Below are positions 25,167 through 33,689 of a stretch of DNA of 64,000 nucleotides, one piece after another. A program made the translations under genes and the position numbers. Under the pieces are notes generated by a model that was not told the origin of the DNA, ran no database searches, and worked only from the letters and a program-made list of their open reading frames with translations. The stretch's first letter is position 1. Every line of letters begins with the position of its first letter. Origin of the DNA: Mangrovimicrobium sediminis (GTDB lineage: Bacteria > Pseudomonadota > Gammaproteobacteria > Pseudomonadales > Halieaceae); contig NZ_SRLE01000014.1 of NCBI RefSeq assembly GCF_004745945.1, forward strand, positions 1-64,000. The letters are read 5' to 3'.

Positions 25167-25949
25167 ATGTCGACAACAGCAGGCGCAGGTACACCCTCCG
25201 CTCCGGGACCGGTCATCCTGGTCACCGGCGCCTCGGGCGCGATTGGCGGCGAGATCGCTCGCCGCGCCGCGGCGCTGGGTTACCGGGTCGGCGCGCAGGG
25301 CGCGCATGCGCAGCGAGTCGAGCAGGCGGCGGCGCGCATTGCGCAGGCCACTGCGGGTGCGCAGGTACTGCCGCTGGTCTGCGACTTCCGCGATGAGCAG
25401 GGTATCGAAAGGATGGTCGAGGCGGTCGTCGAGGCCTATGGCCAGCTGGACTACGTGGTGCACTGCGCGGTCACCGGCGCACCCGGCGTCACCGGCGTGT
25501 TCGCCAATACGACGCCGCCGAGCTACGGCGAGCACGCGGCCCTGGTCATGGGCAGCTTCCAGCGCTTGTGCCACGCCGCCCTGCCCCACCTGGCGCAAAG
25601 TGGCGGCGCGATTGTCGCCTTCGCCTCGGACGCCGCGCGCTTTGCCGCACCGCGCCAGGCGCTGATCGGCGCGGCCTTCGCCGGCGTGCTCGCCTTCGCC
25701 CGCAACCTCGCCGTAGAGGCGGCCCGCGACGGCGTGCGCATCAACTGCATCACCCCGAGTTTTGTCGAGCGCACACCCGCCTTCGACAAGTACGCCGCGG
25801 GCGGCCGCGGCGAGAGCGCCCGGCAGCGGGCGGGACTCGGCCTGCCGGGGCCGGAGGACATCGCGCCGCTGGCACTGTTCCTGTGCAGCGCGGAGGCAGC
25901 GAAAATCACCGGCCAGGTGATCAGCGTCAACGGCGGCCTGAACGCCTGA
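25167..25949 (+). CDS. SDR-fold protein lacking the catalytic Tyr and Lys
   Basis: 260 residues with a good Rossmann start (TGASGAIGG, about 18-26) and the normal C-terminal SDR pattern (GVRINCITPSF, ITGQVISVNGG). The active-site stretch reads RQALIGAAFAG where YxxxK is expected, so both Tyr and Lys are replaced. NNAG is HCAV. It probably binds a nucleotide but does not catalyse a classical SDR reaction. It is transcribed from the TetR-controlled promoter at 25052, opposite the long operon. It could be a non-catalytic subunit or a ligand-binding protein. Confidence 0.8.
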   Translation: MSTTAGAGTPSAPGPVILVTGASGAIGGEIARRAAALGYRVGAQGAHAQRVEQAAARIAQATAGAQVLPLVCDFRDEQGIERMVEAVVEAYGQLDYVVHCAVTGAPGVTGVFANTTPPSYGEHAALVMGSFQRLCHAALPHLAQSGGAIVAFASDAARFAAPRQALIGAAFAGVLAFARNLAVEAARDGVRINCITPSFVERTPAFDKYAAGGRGESARQRAGLGLPGPEDIAPLALFLCSAEAAKITGQVISVNGGLNA

Positions 25950-25981
25950 ACCGTCGGCGGCAACGGCGCGGCACGCCGCGC

Positions 25982-26012
25982 TTGAGAACACATAAAACTA
26001 ATGTATAGTCAG
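25982..26012 (+). promoter_or_regulatory. Promoter of the CoA-transferase gene with dyad
   Basis: -35 TTGAGA (25982-25987), 16-base spacer, -10 TATAGT (26004-26009). The dyad CTAAT-GTATA-GTCAG (25998-26012) overlaps the -10. It belongs to the ten-site set described under findings and lies 176 bases before the ATG at 26188. Confidence 0.5.
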
Positions 26013-26187
26013 TTACCTGTCCTGCTCATGGGATCGATCCGGACGGCCTGCGGTGCGCATCGCGCCCGCGGCCCGGTGACTGGCGCGAAACTCGCATCGG
26101 CGAGCGCTTGCAACGCCCCGCCTCGCGGCGTGCGGCAGCGGCCTCGCCGCCCAGTACTCCACCCGGAAATGAGGACAACCGAATAAC

Positions 26188-27405
26188 ATGGACAACACAG
26201 CCGATATTTTCGCAGGCGTGCGCGTGGTCGAACTCGCACAATGGGTTTTCGTACCCGTGGCCGGTGCACTGCTCGCCGACTGGGGCGCGGACGTGGTGCG
26301 CGTGGAGCACCCGGACGGCGACCCCTATCGCTCGCTGGCCACCCAGGGCATCGGCTCGGACAGCGGCAGCGGCGTCAACCTGTCGATCGCCCTGGCCAAC
26401 CGCGGCAAGCGCTCCCTGGCCCTGGACGTCAAGCAACCCGGCGGCCTGGAAATCCTGCACAAGCTGCTGGAGAGCGCGGACGTGTTCCTCACCAGCCTGC
26501 GCCCGGAGGCGCTGCGGCGCCTGGGCCTGGACGCGGACCAGTTGCGCGAGAAATACCCGTCGCTGGTGTACGCGCGCGGCAACGGCTTTGGCGTGCGCGG
26601 ACCGGACGCCAACCAGGCCGGCTACGACGCCTCGGCGTTCTTCGCCCGCGGCGGTGTCGCCGATGCCCTGACCCCGCTGGACCGCGACTACCCGATCAGC
26701 CAGCGCGGCGCCATGGGCGACCGCAACGGCGGCATGGCGCTGGCCTTCGGCATCGCCGGCGCCCTGCTCAAGCGCCAGCGCACCGGCCAGGGCTCGGTGG
26801 TGGACGTCTCACTGCTGGCCACCGCCATGTGGACGCTCTCCTCCGACCTGCTCACGGTGCTCGACGGCAAGAGCATGCCGCGCCCCACCGATCGCACGGC
26901 GACGCCCAACCCGCTGACCAGCGTCTACCGCACTGCCGACGGCCGTTTCATCCAGCTGATGATGCTGCAGGGCGACCGCTACTGGGCGGACCTGTGCCGC
27001 GTGCTCGAGCGCGAGGACCTGGTCGCCGACCCGCGCTTTGCCGATCTCGCGGCGCGCCGCGCCAACTGCGCTGCCTGCCTGGCGGAACTCGACGCCGAGT
27101 TCGGCCGCCGCAGCTTCGAGGAGAGCAAGACCCTGCTCGGCCGCATCGACGCCCCCTGGGCGCCGGTGCAGCGCGTCGACGAACTGCCGGAGGACCCGCA
27201 GGTCATTGCCAACGGTTACATCGGCGAGGTCAACGACGGCGACCTGCACTACCGCCTGCCCGCCGTGCCCGTGCAGTACGACGAACAGCCGCCCACGCTG
27301 CGCCGCGCGCCTGAGCACGGCGAACACACCGAAACGCTGCTGATGGAACTGGGCTACGAGTGGGAGAGCATCGCCCGCTTCCAGGCCGAGGGCGTCATCC
27401 CGTGA
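26188..27405 (+). CDS. CaiB/BaiF (class III) CoA-transferase
   Basis: 405 residues, full length. The N-terminal VVELAQWVFVPVAGALLADWGADVV block and the catalytic Asp in MGDRNGG (about residue 175) are typical of family III transferases, which form an aspartyl-CoA anhydride. It would move CoA between an acyl-CoA donor and the substrate acid, an ATP-free alternative to the three CoA ligases of the window. BaiF and BbsEF are members acting on bile acids and aromatics. The donor and acceptor are unknown. Confidence 0.9.
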   Translation: MDNTADIFAGVRVVELAQWVFVPVAGALLADWGADVVRVEHPDGDPYRSLATQGIGSDSGSGVNLSIALANRGKRSLALDVKQPGGLEILHKLLESADVFLTSLRPEALRRLGLDADQLREKYPSLVYARGNGFGVRGPDANQAGYDASAFFARGGVADALTPLDRDYPISQRGAMGDRNGGMALAFGIAGALLKRQRTGQGSVVDVSLLATAMWTLSSDLLTVLDGKSMPRPTDRTATPNPLTSVYRTADGRFIQLMMLQGDRYWADLCRVLEREDLVADPRFADLAARRANCAACLAELDAEFGRRSFEESKTLLGRIDAPWAPVQRVDELPEDPQVIANGYIGEVNDGDLHYRLPAVPVQYDEQPPTLRRAPEHGEHTETLLMELGYEWESIARFQAEGVIP

Positions 27406-27459
27406 CGCACCGCGAGCCCGGCAGCTGACGCATAACACCAACGACAGGGAAGACCAGTC

Positions 27460-28173
27460 ATGCGCAAGCAGTTCAAGAACCGGGCTCTTTACATTCACGA
27501 GACCACCGCGCTGGGAATCGGCGATACCGACGCCTATGTCGCGGCCTTCGCCGAACACTACCAACCCGCCATGCAGCGCCTGGGCGCGCGCCTGTTCGGC
27601 CACTGGCAGGGCAGCCCATTCAACTCGCACTGGCCGGAGATCACCACCATCTGGGAGATCGACGACTACGCCCACCTCGGCCGGCTGGGCGCGGAACGCG
27701 CCGGCGGCGGCAGCGAGGGTGCGGCCTTCGCCGCCTGGAACAAGGCACTGCAGGCGCTGGAGGCTACCGGCGAGGGACGCCTGTGCTACGCCAACTCATC
27801 GATAAAGCTGCTCAGCGAGCTGGTCGCAGAACGCTTCGATGCCAGCGTGGTGATCCAGGAGATCATGACCACCAAGCCCGGCCGGCAGGAGGACTATATC
27901 GAGCAATTGCAGTACGCCTACGTGCCGTGGTCCGAGCGCACCGGCAAGAAATGGCTGGGCTCCTTCGTGCCGATCTTCCGCAACGAGGAAGTCATCCACT
28001 ACTGGGCGCTGGAGGGCGGCTGGGAGGGCTTCGGCAAGTGGTACCCGGCCTGGCAGGGCGATATTCCCGACGACATCAAGAGCTGGATGAAACTGGCCCC
28101 CGCCCTGCGCGAGGGCTGGGACGACTCCTTCCTCAGCGCCCTGCCCGGCCACCCCCTGACCGGGTCGGAGTGA
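27460..28173 (+). CDS. Dimeric alpha-beta-barrel (NIPSNAP/EthD-like) protein, two repeats
   Basis: 237 residues. Two similar ferredoxin-like halves can be seen: LYIHETTALGIGD...FGHWQG and VVIQEIMTTKPGRQEDYIEQL...GSFVPIF, each ending in an aromatic HYWALEGGWEGF-type strand. It resembles small proteins found beside hydroxylase and CoA genes with no assigned chemistry. It follows the CoA-transferase by 54 bases on the same strand. The stop codon touches the first REP-like palindrome. I do not recognise a catalytic motif. Confidence 0.65.
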   Translation: MRKQFKNRALYIHETTALGIGDTDAYVAAFAEHYQPAMQRLGARLFGHWQGSPFNSHWPEITTIWEIDDYAHLGRLGAERAGGGSEGAAFAAWNKALQALEATGEGRLCYANSSIKLLSELVAERFDASVVIQEIMTTKPGRQEDYIEQLQYAYVPWSERTGKKWLGSFVPIFRNEEVIHYWALEGGWEGFGKWYPAWQGDIPDDIKSWMKLAPALREGWDDSFLSALPGHPLTGSE

Positions 28174-28366
28174 GGGGTCAGAGCCACGGCCGTGGCCCCG
28201 GTTCCGCTAAACCGGGGCTGCGACGCGAGGGGTCAGAGCCACGGCTCTGACCCCGGTTCCGCTAAACCCAGGGCTGCGACGCGAGGGGTCAGAGCCACGG
28301 CTCTGACCCCGGTTCCGCTAAACCCAGGGCTGCAACGCGAGGGGTGAGAGCCGCGGCTCTGACCCC
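28174..28366. repeat. REP-like array: four 26-base palindromes at 55-56-bp spacing
   Basis: Copies start at 28174, 28229, 28285 and 28341. The perfect core is GGGGTCAGAGCC-AC-GGCTCTGACCCC (copies 2 and 3); copies 1 and 4 carry substitutions. The linkers contain GGTTCCGCTAAACC. It lies between convergent genes, directly after a stop codon, as is usual for REP elements spread by RAYT transposases. No RAYT gene is in the window. Confidence 0.85.
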
Positions 28367-28380
28367 GGTTCTTCAGCCAT

Positions 28381-28406
28381 AAAAAAAGGCGCCCAAACGG
28401 GCGCCT
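28381..28406 (-). terminator. Intrinsic terminator of the TonB receptor gene
   Basis: On the minus strand an 8-bp stem AGGCGCCC/GGGCGCCT with a GTTT loop is followed by seven T residues, about 50 bases after the stop of the receptor gene at 28455. It is the clearest terminator in the window. Confidence 0.88.
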
Positions 28407-28454
28407 GGAAAGACGTAACGGAGCGCAGGGTCCCACCCCGTCCCGCCGGCACTG

Positions 28455-30830
28455 TTACTCGTAGCTGAGCACCAGGTCGATGCCGTAGCTGCGCTCGGCC
28501 TCGAAAGTACCGCTGACGAAACCGCCGAAGTTGGTGACAAAGTTCAGCTCGTCGCTGTCAGTCAGGTTGCGGCCCCACAGGGCGATTTCGCCCACCCAGT
28601 GATCGCCGAACTCGATGCTCTTGAGCGCCGCCCGCGCGTTCACGTTCCAGGTCGCGGGCGAGAACTCCGCGGAACCGAAGGGCGTCGCCGCGGCGCGACC
28701 CGGGTTGGACTCCAGGCGGATATCGTCGTGCCAGATGCCGGTGATGCCCAGGCTCAGGTAGGCGTTGGCGAACAGCGGCTCGCTCTCGTAGTTGGCGGAC
28801 AGCGTGGTGTTCCACTCCGGCACCAGGGTCGGTTCAAACGAGGAGTTGGGGAAGGCGTTGGGGCCGACGGCAAATACCGTCGCCGCCACCTCGTCGGTGA
28901 CCTCCGCGAACTCCACATCCTGGTAGCCGATACCGGCGCTCAGGGTCAGGCCCTCGAACGGCAGCGCGGTGAGTTCCAGTTCCGCGCCCTGCGCCTCGAG
29001 CTTGCCGCCCTCGACGATCAGCACGCTGATGTTCTCCGCGCCCTCGACGTTGGCGCCGGACTGCGCGGTCTGCAGGTTGTCGTAGCTGACATCGAACAGC
29101 GCCAGGTTGGCGCGCAGGCGACCATCGAGGAAGTCCGCCTTGGAACCGATCTCCCAGGATTCCGCCTCCTCTGGCTCGAAGCCGAAGCCCGCCACCGAGC
29201 CGCCGGACACATAGGCAGTGGAGAACTTGGCGTAGGCCATGATGGCGTCGGAGATGGCGTAGTTGACGCCGATCAGGTAGTCGACGTGATCGTCGTCATA
29301 CTCGAACTTGTTGAACACCGGCGCCTCGGGCGTGCCCTGTACGAAGTTGCCGGACTTGTCGTCCTTGGTGTAACGCAGGCCCGCCAGCAGGTCGAGGTCG
29401 TCGGTGATGGCGATCTCCGCCTGTGCGTAGGCGGCGTAGGATTCCGCCTGGTTCAACGAGTAACCCTGGTTGCCGTTTGGCACCACGTACTCCGGGAAGA
29501 AACCGAAAATAAAGGTATTGACGGAGTCGCGCGGGCTGCCGGACTCGTCGTCCGAGTCGTAGTAGAGCACGCCGCCGGTCACCGTGCCCCAATCGCCATC
29601 CCAGGTCAGCTGGAGTTCGTTGCTGAACTGCTCGCTCTCGCCGTTGGACTGGGAGCAGGCGTAGCAGAAGGGCGTATCGCCGGGCAGGCCGACGAACATG
29701 GCGACGAAGTCACCGATCACCCAGCCGCTGGTGCCGGAGATATCCGCCGGCTGGAACACGTCGGCCTCGCGATAGGCCAGGGTGTTCTTGAGCAGCAGGT
29801 TGTCGCTGATCTCCCAGGTGACGGTCAGGTTGTGTCCCTGCACTTCCTGGTCGCGATTCACCGACCACGCGTTGTTCACCGCATTGGGGCGCGTGGTTTT
29901 ACCGTTCCACAGCAGGTCCGGGTTGGCCTCCGCCAGCAGGTTGAGGAAGGCGGCGCCATCCGGCGGCAGCGTGCCGGTGTACAGGTCGCTGACCAGCGCG
30001 TTGCCGGTGGGCGTACCCTCGTCCGTCGCGTAATCGAACTTGTAGCTCACAGACAGCGCGTCGGTGGGCTCCCACAGGGCGGAGAAGAAAAAGCTCTCCG
30101 AGTCGACGTCACCGAGGGTGTCGGGCGAGGTCTGCTTGCCATAGTTGAAACCCGTACGGTCCCAGGTAACCCCGGCGCCGAGGTTGTCGATGTCGCCGTC
30201 CTGCTCCTCTTTCGAGTAGGTGAAGTAGGCGCTGAGGTTGCCGAAGCTGGGCAGGTCTATCGTAGTGTCGGAGCGCAGGTAATCGCGGTTGCCGATACCC
30301 AGTTTCTGGCGGAAGGCGAATTCACCCAGCGGGTCGCGGGTGGCGATGCTGATGGCGCCACCGGTCGCGTTGCGGCCGAACAGCGTACCCTGGGGGCCGC
30401 GCAGTACTTCCAGGCGCTCGATGTCCGGCAACTGGAAGATGGAACCGCGCGGCGAGCCGATATACACGCCGTCGAGGTAGATGGAGATCTGCTTGTCGGA
30501 GCCGGCCACCACGCCGTAGCTGGTTATGCCGCGCATGGAGAACGCCGGGATATTCACGCCGCCCGCCGAGGGGCGCACGGTCATGTTGGGTGCGAGGCCC
30601 GACAGATCGTTGACGTCGACCACGTTGTTGACCTCGATGGCATCGCGGGTCAGGGCGGTCACCGCAACCGGGACATCCTGCAGGCTCTGCTCGCGCTTTT
30701 GCGCGGTGACGATCACTTCTTCCAGCCGCATCTGGGCGTGCGCGGTGGTTGCCAGCAGGCCTGACAACAGGGCCGAACCAAACAGGACCGGTGTCGGAAA
30801 GCGTTGGCTACAGGGTTTCCTGGTGGGCAT
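28455..30830 (-). CDS. TonB-dependent outer-membrane receptor
   Basis: 791 residues. A signal peptide ends near AHAQM (about 33) and is followed by LEEVIVTAQKR, a TonB-box-like start. The plug has FSMRGI, YLDGVYIGSPRG and VLRGPQGTLFGRNATGGA. Barrel strands follow to the C-terminus DLVLSYE, which ends in Glu rather than the usual aromatic. A loop carries CYAC, two Cys that may form a disulfide. It is unlike the receptor at 8498 in detail, so the two may take different substrates. It has its own terminator, and a dyad 66 bases upstream. Confidence 0.92.
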   Translation of the reverse strand: MPTRKPCSQRFPTPVLFGSALLSGLLATTAHAQMRLEEVIVTAQKREQSLQDVPVAVTALTRDAIEVNNVVDVNDLSGLAPNMTVRPSAGGVNIPAFSMRGITSYGVVAGSDKQISIYLDGVYIGSPRGSIFQLPDIERLEVLRGPQGTLFGRNATGGAISIATRDPLGEFAFRQKLGIGNRDYLRSDTTIDLPSFGNLSAYFTYSKEEQDGDIDNLGAGVTWDRTGFNYGKQTSPDTLGDVDSESFFFSALWEPTDALSVSYKFDYATDEGTPTGNALVSDLYTGTLPPDGAAFLNLLAEANPDLLWNGKTTRPNAVNNAWSVNRDQEVQGHNLTVTWEISDNLLLKNTLAYREADVFQPADISGTSGWVIGDFVAMFVGLPGDTPFCYACSQSNGESEQFSNELQLTWDGDWGTVTGGVLYYDSDDESGSPRDSVNTFIFGFFPEYVVPNGNQGYSLNQAESYAAYAQAEIAITDDLDLLAGLRYTKDDKSGNFVQGTPEAPVFNKFEYDDDHVDYLIGVNYAISDAIMAYAKFSTAYVSGGSVAGFGFEPEEAESWEIGSKADFLDGRLRANLALFDVSYDNLQTAQSGANVEGAENISVLIVEGGKLEAQGAELELTALPFEGLTLSAGIGYQDVEFAEVTDEVAATVFAVGPNAFPNSSFEPTLVPEWNTTLSANYESEPLFANAYLSLGITGIWHDDIRLESNPGRAAATPFGSAEFSPATWNVNARAALKSIEFGDHWVGEIALWGRNLTDSDELNFVTNFGGFVSGTFEAERSYGIDLVLSYE

Positions 30831-30895
30831 TTCTTTTACTCCAGAGTGACATGTACTTTATTGGTTTTATCGCCGCTGAGCGGCCAGTCCCATAA

Positions 30896-30910
30896 CTGAA
30901 TTCGAGTCAG
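30896..30910. promoter_or_regulatory. 15-bp dyad upstream of the TonB receptor
   Basis: CTGAA-TTCGA-GTCAG, a fully palindromic arm pair (CTGA/TCAG), 66 bases before the receptor start. No convincing -35/-10 pair is visible near it. In the remaining gap, 30911-31198, I see no gene or clear signal. Confidence 0.4.
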
Positions 30911-31198
30911 TAATGTTTTTCTTGTCCTACCCCGGGCCGCGGTCAGGCGGCGCTATCGAGATTTCCCGGATACCAAAATGCTGGATTTACAGTACCGACT
31001 TGTCTCTCCGGGAAATACAGCCGGTATCTTATTCGCAAAAAGCTAACACACCGTTGGTTTTATGCAAGTGTTTTCTGGCCTTCCTGCGGGGCGCTTCGCA
31101 GCCTCGCCGGAGCACCTGCGCCGCGGCCGCAGCCGGCGCATCCCCGTGACTCGTGTAACACCCAACCGGCGTCTCGAGGGTGATTCCCGGCACACTTT

Positions 31199-31232
31199 AG
31201 AACGTCACGTCAGAACGTCACGTCAGAACGTC
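31199..31232. repeat. 13-bp direct repeat over a stop codon
   Basis: AGAACGTCACGTC occurs twice in tandem (31199-31211, 31212-31224), followed by a partial third copy that contains the last codons of the dehydrogenase gene; the TGA lies at the junction. It looks like a duplication of the gene end. Confidence 0.7.
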
Positions 31233-32266
31233 GCGCCGGCACCCAGCGGCGCCCCGTCGTCGAGCACGGCTTCAGCGATACGCGCCTTGTGGCTCGCCGC
31301 GTCGCCCCAGCTGCCGGCCAGTGCCCAGGCCTTCTTCATGAAGATGTGCAGGTCCACCTCCCAGGTGTAGCCCATCGCACCGTGTACCTGGATCGACTTC
31401 GTCGCGGCGAGGCTCGCGGCGTCGCAGGCGGCGAGCTTGGCGTGGGCGACGTGCAGCGGTGCGCGCGGATCGCCCCGGGCCAGGCTGCAGGCAGCGCGGT
31501 ACACGGGCGCCCTGGCGTACTCCAACGCCACCGCCACGTCCGCCAGGTGGTGCTTGACCGCCTGGAAGCTGCCGATCGGCCGGCCGAACTGCTCGCGCTG
31601 CGCGGTGTACTCGACGGACATGTCGAGCATGCGCTGCGCCAGGCCCAGCGCCTGGGCGGCGCAGCCCAGGGCGCCGCGCTCGAAGCCGGCGGCCAGCAGG
31701 GGTTCGGCCTGCGCGCCGTCCAGGACGGCCGCAACGCCGGGGTTGGGCGTTACGCGGAACAGGCGCCGCGAAGGGTCCACGGATTCGCTGCGCACCAGCG
31801 CATACTCGTCCGGCTGCAGGGCGTAGAGATTGCCGCCCTCGCCATACAGCAGCAGGTCCGCAACGTGGGCGTCTTCCACCAGCGGGTCCTGCGCCAGGCC
31901 GGCGATCACCCGAGCCTCGCCGGCGGCCACCTTCGGCAGCCAGTGCGCGGCCAACTCGTCGCCCACGGCGACCAGCAGCGGCACCGCCACCAGCGCACAG
32001 TTCACCAGCGGTTCGGGCAGGGCGACGTAGCCGCACTCCTGCGCCAGCTGCACGAAATCCAGCTCATCCAGCCCGAGCCCGCCGTGCGCCTCCGGCACGG
32101 TGACCCCGGTGAGGCCGATCTCCGCCAGCTGCCGCCACAGGGCAGTATCGCGCCCGCTGTCAGTGTTCCAGGACTCGCGGATGCGCTGTGTCTTGATCTC
32201 CCCACGCAGGAAATCGCGCGCGGCGTCGCGGAACAGGCACTGCTCGTCGGTAAAGGTGAAGTCCAC
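31223..32266 (-). CDS. Acyl-CoA dehydrogenase family, small-subunit type
   Basis: 347 residues from the GTG at 32266, six bases after GGAGG; the open frame further upstream is a shadow. The N-terminal helical domain (DFTFTDEQCLFRDAARDFL) and C-terminal IQVHGAMGYTWEVDLH are typical, but the protein is short and its middle beta-domain is divergent, as in the partner subunits of alpha2beta2 dehydrogenases of steroid degradation (FadE28-FadE29 type). It directly follows the larger dehydrogenase gene, spaced 13 bases. It is probably one half of a heteromeric FAD enzyme desaturating a bulky acyl-CoA. Confidence 0.87.
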   Translation of the reverse strand: MDFTFTDEQCLFRDAARDFLRGEIKTQRIRESWNTDSGRDTALWRQLAEIGLTGVTVPEAHGGLGLDELDFVQLAQECGYVALPEPLVNCALVAVPLLVAVGDELAAHWLPKVAAGEARVIAGLAQDPLVEDAHVADLLLYGEGGNLYALQPDEYALVRSESVDPSRRLFRVTPNPGVAAVLDGAQAEPLLAAGFERGALGCAAQALGLAQRMLDMSVEYTAQREQFGRPIGSFQAVKHHLADVAVALEYARAPVYRAACSLARGDPRAPLHVAHAKLAACDAASLAATKSIQVHGAMGYTWEVDLHIFMKKAWALAGSWGDAASHKARIAEAVLDDGAPLGAGATF

Positions 32267-32279
32267 GCCTGTCCTCCGG

Positions 32280-33443
32280 CTACCTGGGCATACCGAGCAT
32301 GCGCTCGGCGATGATATTGCGCTGGATTTCGTTGCTGCCGGCGTAGATGGGCCCGGACTGGGCGAACAGGAAATCGTCCAGCCAGGTGCCGACGCCGGCG
32401 GCGGCCGGCGCGTGCGGCAACAACTCGGCGCGCGCACCGAGGATGCGCATGGCGGTACCGCACATGGCCTGGTCGAGTTCCGACCAGAAGATCTTGTTGG
32501 TGGAGGATTCCGGGCCGATCTTGCCGCCCTGGTCCAGGCGGCAGGCGGTCTGGTAGGTCGCCAGGCAGTAGGCCTCGGCATCCAGGTAGGCGCGCAGCAC
32601 CGCGTCGCGAATCGCGGGATCGCGGTCGGCACTGGCGCGATTTTCACGGTACAGCTCGACCAGCCGGCGCGCGGTTTCCTGGAAGCGCGCCGGAGCACGC
32701 AGCATCAGGCCGCGCTCGAAGCCGGCGGTGGCCATGGCCACGCGCCAACCGGCACCCTCCTCGCCCAGGCGGTTCGCCACCGGCACCTCGACGTCGTCGA
32801 AGAAGATTTCGGCGAAGCCGGGCAGGCCGTCGAGTTGGGGGATGGGGCGTACGGTGACGCCGGGCGTGTCCAGCGGCACCAGGATAAAGGTGAGCCCATG
32901 GTGGCGTTGCGAGTCGGGGTCGGTGCGGAACATGCCGAAGCACCAGTCCGCCCAGACCGCGCGGGTCGACCAGATTTTCTGGCCGTTGATCACATAGGTA
33001 TCGCCCTGCCGCGCGGCGCGGCTGCGGATAGCCGCCATGTCCGAACCTGCATTCGGCTCCGACCAGGCCTGGGCCCAGATCTCCTCGCCGCTGGCCATCT
33101 TCGGCAGGATGCGCGCTTTCTGCGCCTCGCTGCCGTACTCCATGAGCGTCGGCCCGAGCAGGCAGATGCCGTTCATGTTGACGCGCTTGGGCGCACCGGC
33201 GCGGTAGTACTCCTCCTCGAAGATCAGCCACTCGACCAGGCTGCTGCCGCGCCCGCCGAGGTCCCCGGGCCAGGTGACCATGGTCCAACGGCCGCGGTGC
33301 AGCACCGCCTCCCACTCGCGGTGCCGCTGGAAGCCCTCCTCGGTGTCGTAGCTGGGCAGCGGTTCGGCGGGCACGTGCGCGGCGAGCCACTGCCGGGCCT
33401 CTGCGCGAAACGCCTGTTGTTCTTCGGTGTAGTCCAGTTGCAC
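32280..33443 (-). CDS. Acyl-CoA dehydrogenase, large-subunit type
   Basis: 387 residues from the GTG at 33443 (VQLDYTEEQQ), the usual N-terminus of the family. FAD and substrate motifs are clear: WSEPNAGSD (about 122-130), NGQKIWST, and the C-terminal YAGSNEIQRNIIAERMLG. The position of the MCAD-type catalytic Glu (YEGT) reads YAGS, so the base must come from elsewhere or from the partner subunit. It is paired with the gene at 31223. It would introduce the alpha-beta double bond before hydration. Confidence 0.88.
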   Translation of the reverse strand: MQLDYTEEQQAFRAEARQWLAAHVPAEPLPSYDTEEGFQRHREWEAVLHRGRWTMVTWPGDLGGRGSSLVEWLIFEEEYYRAGAPKRVNMNGICLLGPTLMEYGSEAQKARILPKMASGEEIWAQAWSEPNAGSDMAAIRSRAARQGDTYVINGQKIWSTRAVWADWCFGMFRTDPDSQRHHGLTFILVPLDTPGVTVRPIPQLDGLPGFAEIFFDDVEVPVANRLGEEGAGWRVAMATAGFERGLMLRAPARFQETARRLVELYRENRASADRDPAIRDAVLRAYLDAEAYCLATYQTACRLDQGGKIGPESSTNKIFWSELDQAMCGTAMRILGARAELLPHAPAAAGVGTWLDDFLFAQSGPIYAGSNEIQRNIIAERMLGMPR

Positions 33444-33539
33444 GGTTGCATCCCAGGTCGTGTACGCACCGCAAACGACGGCGCGACATTTGCCACTGGC
33501 CGCAGTGTACCCGCCCGCCCGGAGCGGCGGCAACAATAA

Positions 33540-33554
33540 TTGACGGTTCGTTAC
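33540..33554. promoter_or_regulatory. 15-bp dyad between divergent dehydrogenase and monooxygenase genes
   Basis: TTGAC-GGTTC-GTTAC; its reverse complement reads GTAAC-GAACC-GTCAA. It lies 97 bases upstream of the dehydrogenase start (33443) and 136 bases before the monooxygenase start (33690). Well-spaced -10 boxes are not obvious here. Confidence 0.4.
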
Positions 33555-33689
33555 TTATTATTGACTTCGCCCCACGCGGTGAGTGAATATGAGCGCCACA
33601 ATAACGCCGGGTATCCGCGACGGGCGCTGCCCGGTGCGCGCACACCTGCACTGATATTCGCATTACTATTCGCACTACAGGAGCACCCG

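Noticed and set aside
28599-30764. 721-codon open frame on the plus strand
   Set aside because: Antisense shadow of the TonB receptor at 28455; Val/Gly/His-rich low-information protein.
33561-33575. Second TTGAC near the 33.5 kb dyad
   Set aside because: The other half (CCCAC) does not match the dyad pattern.
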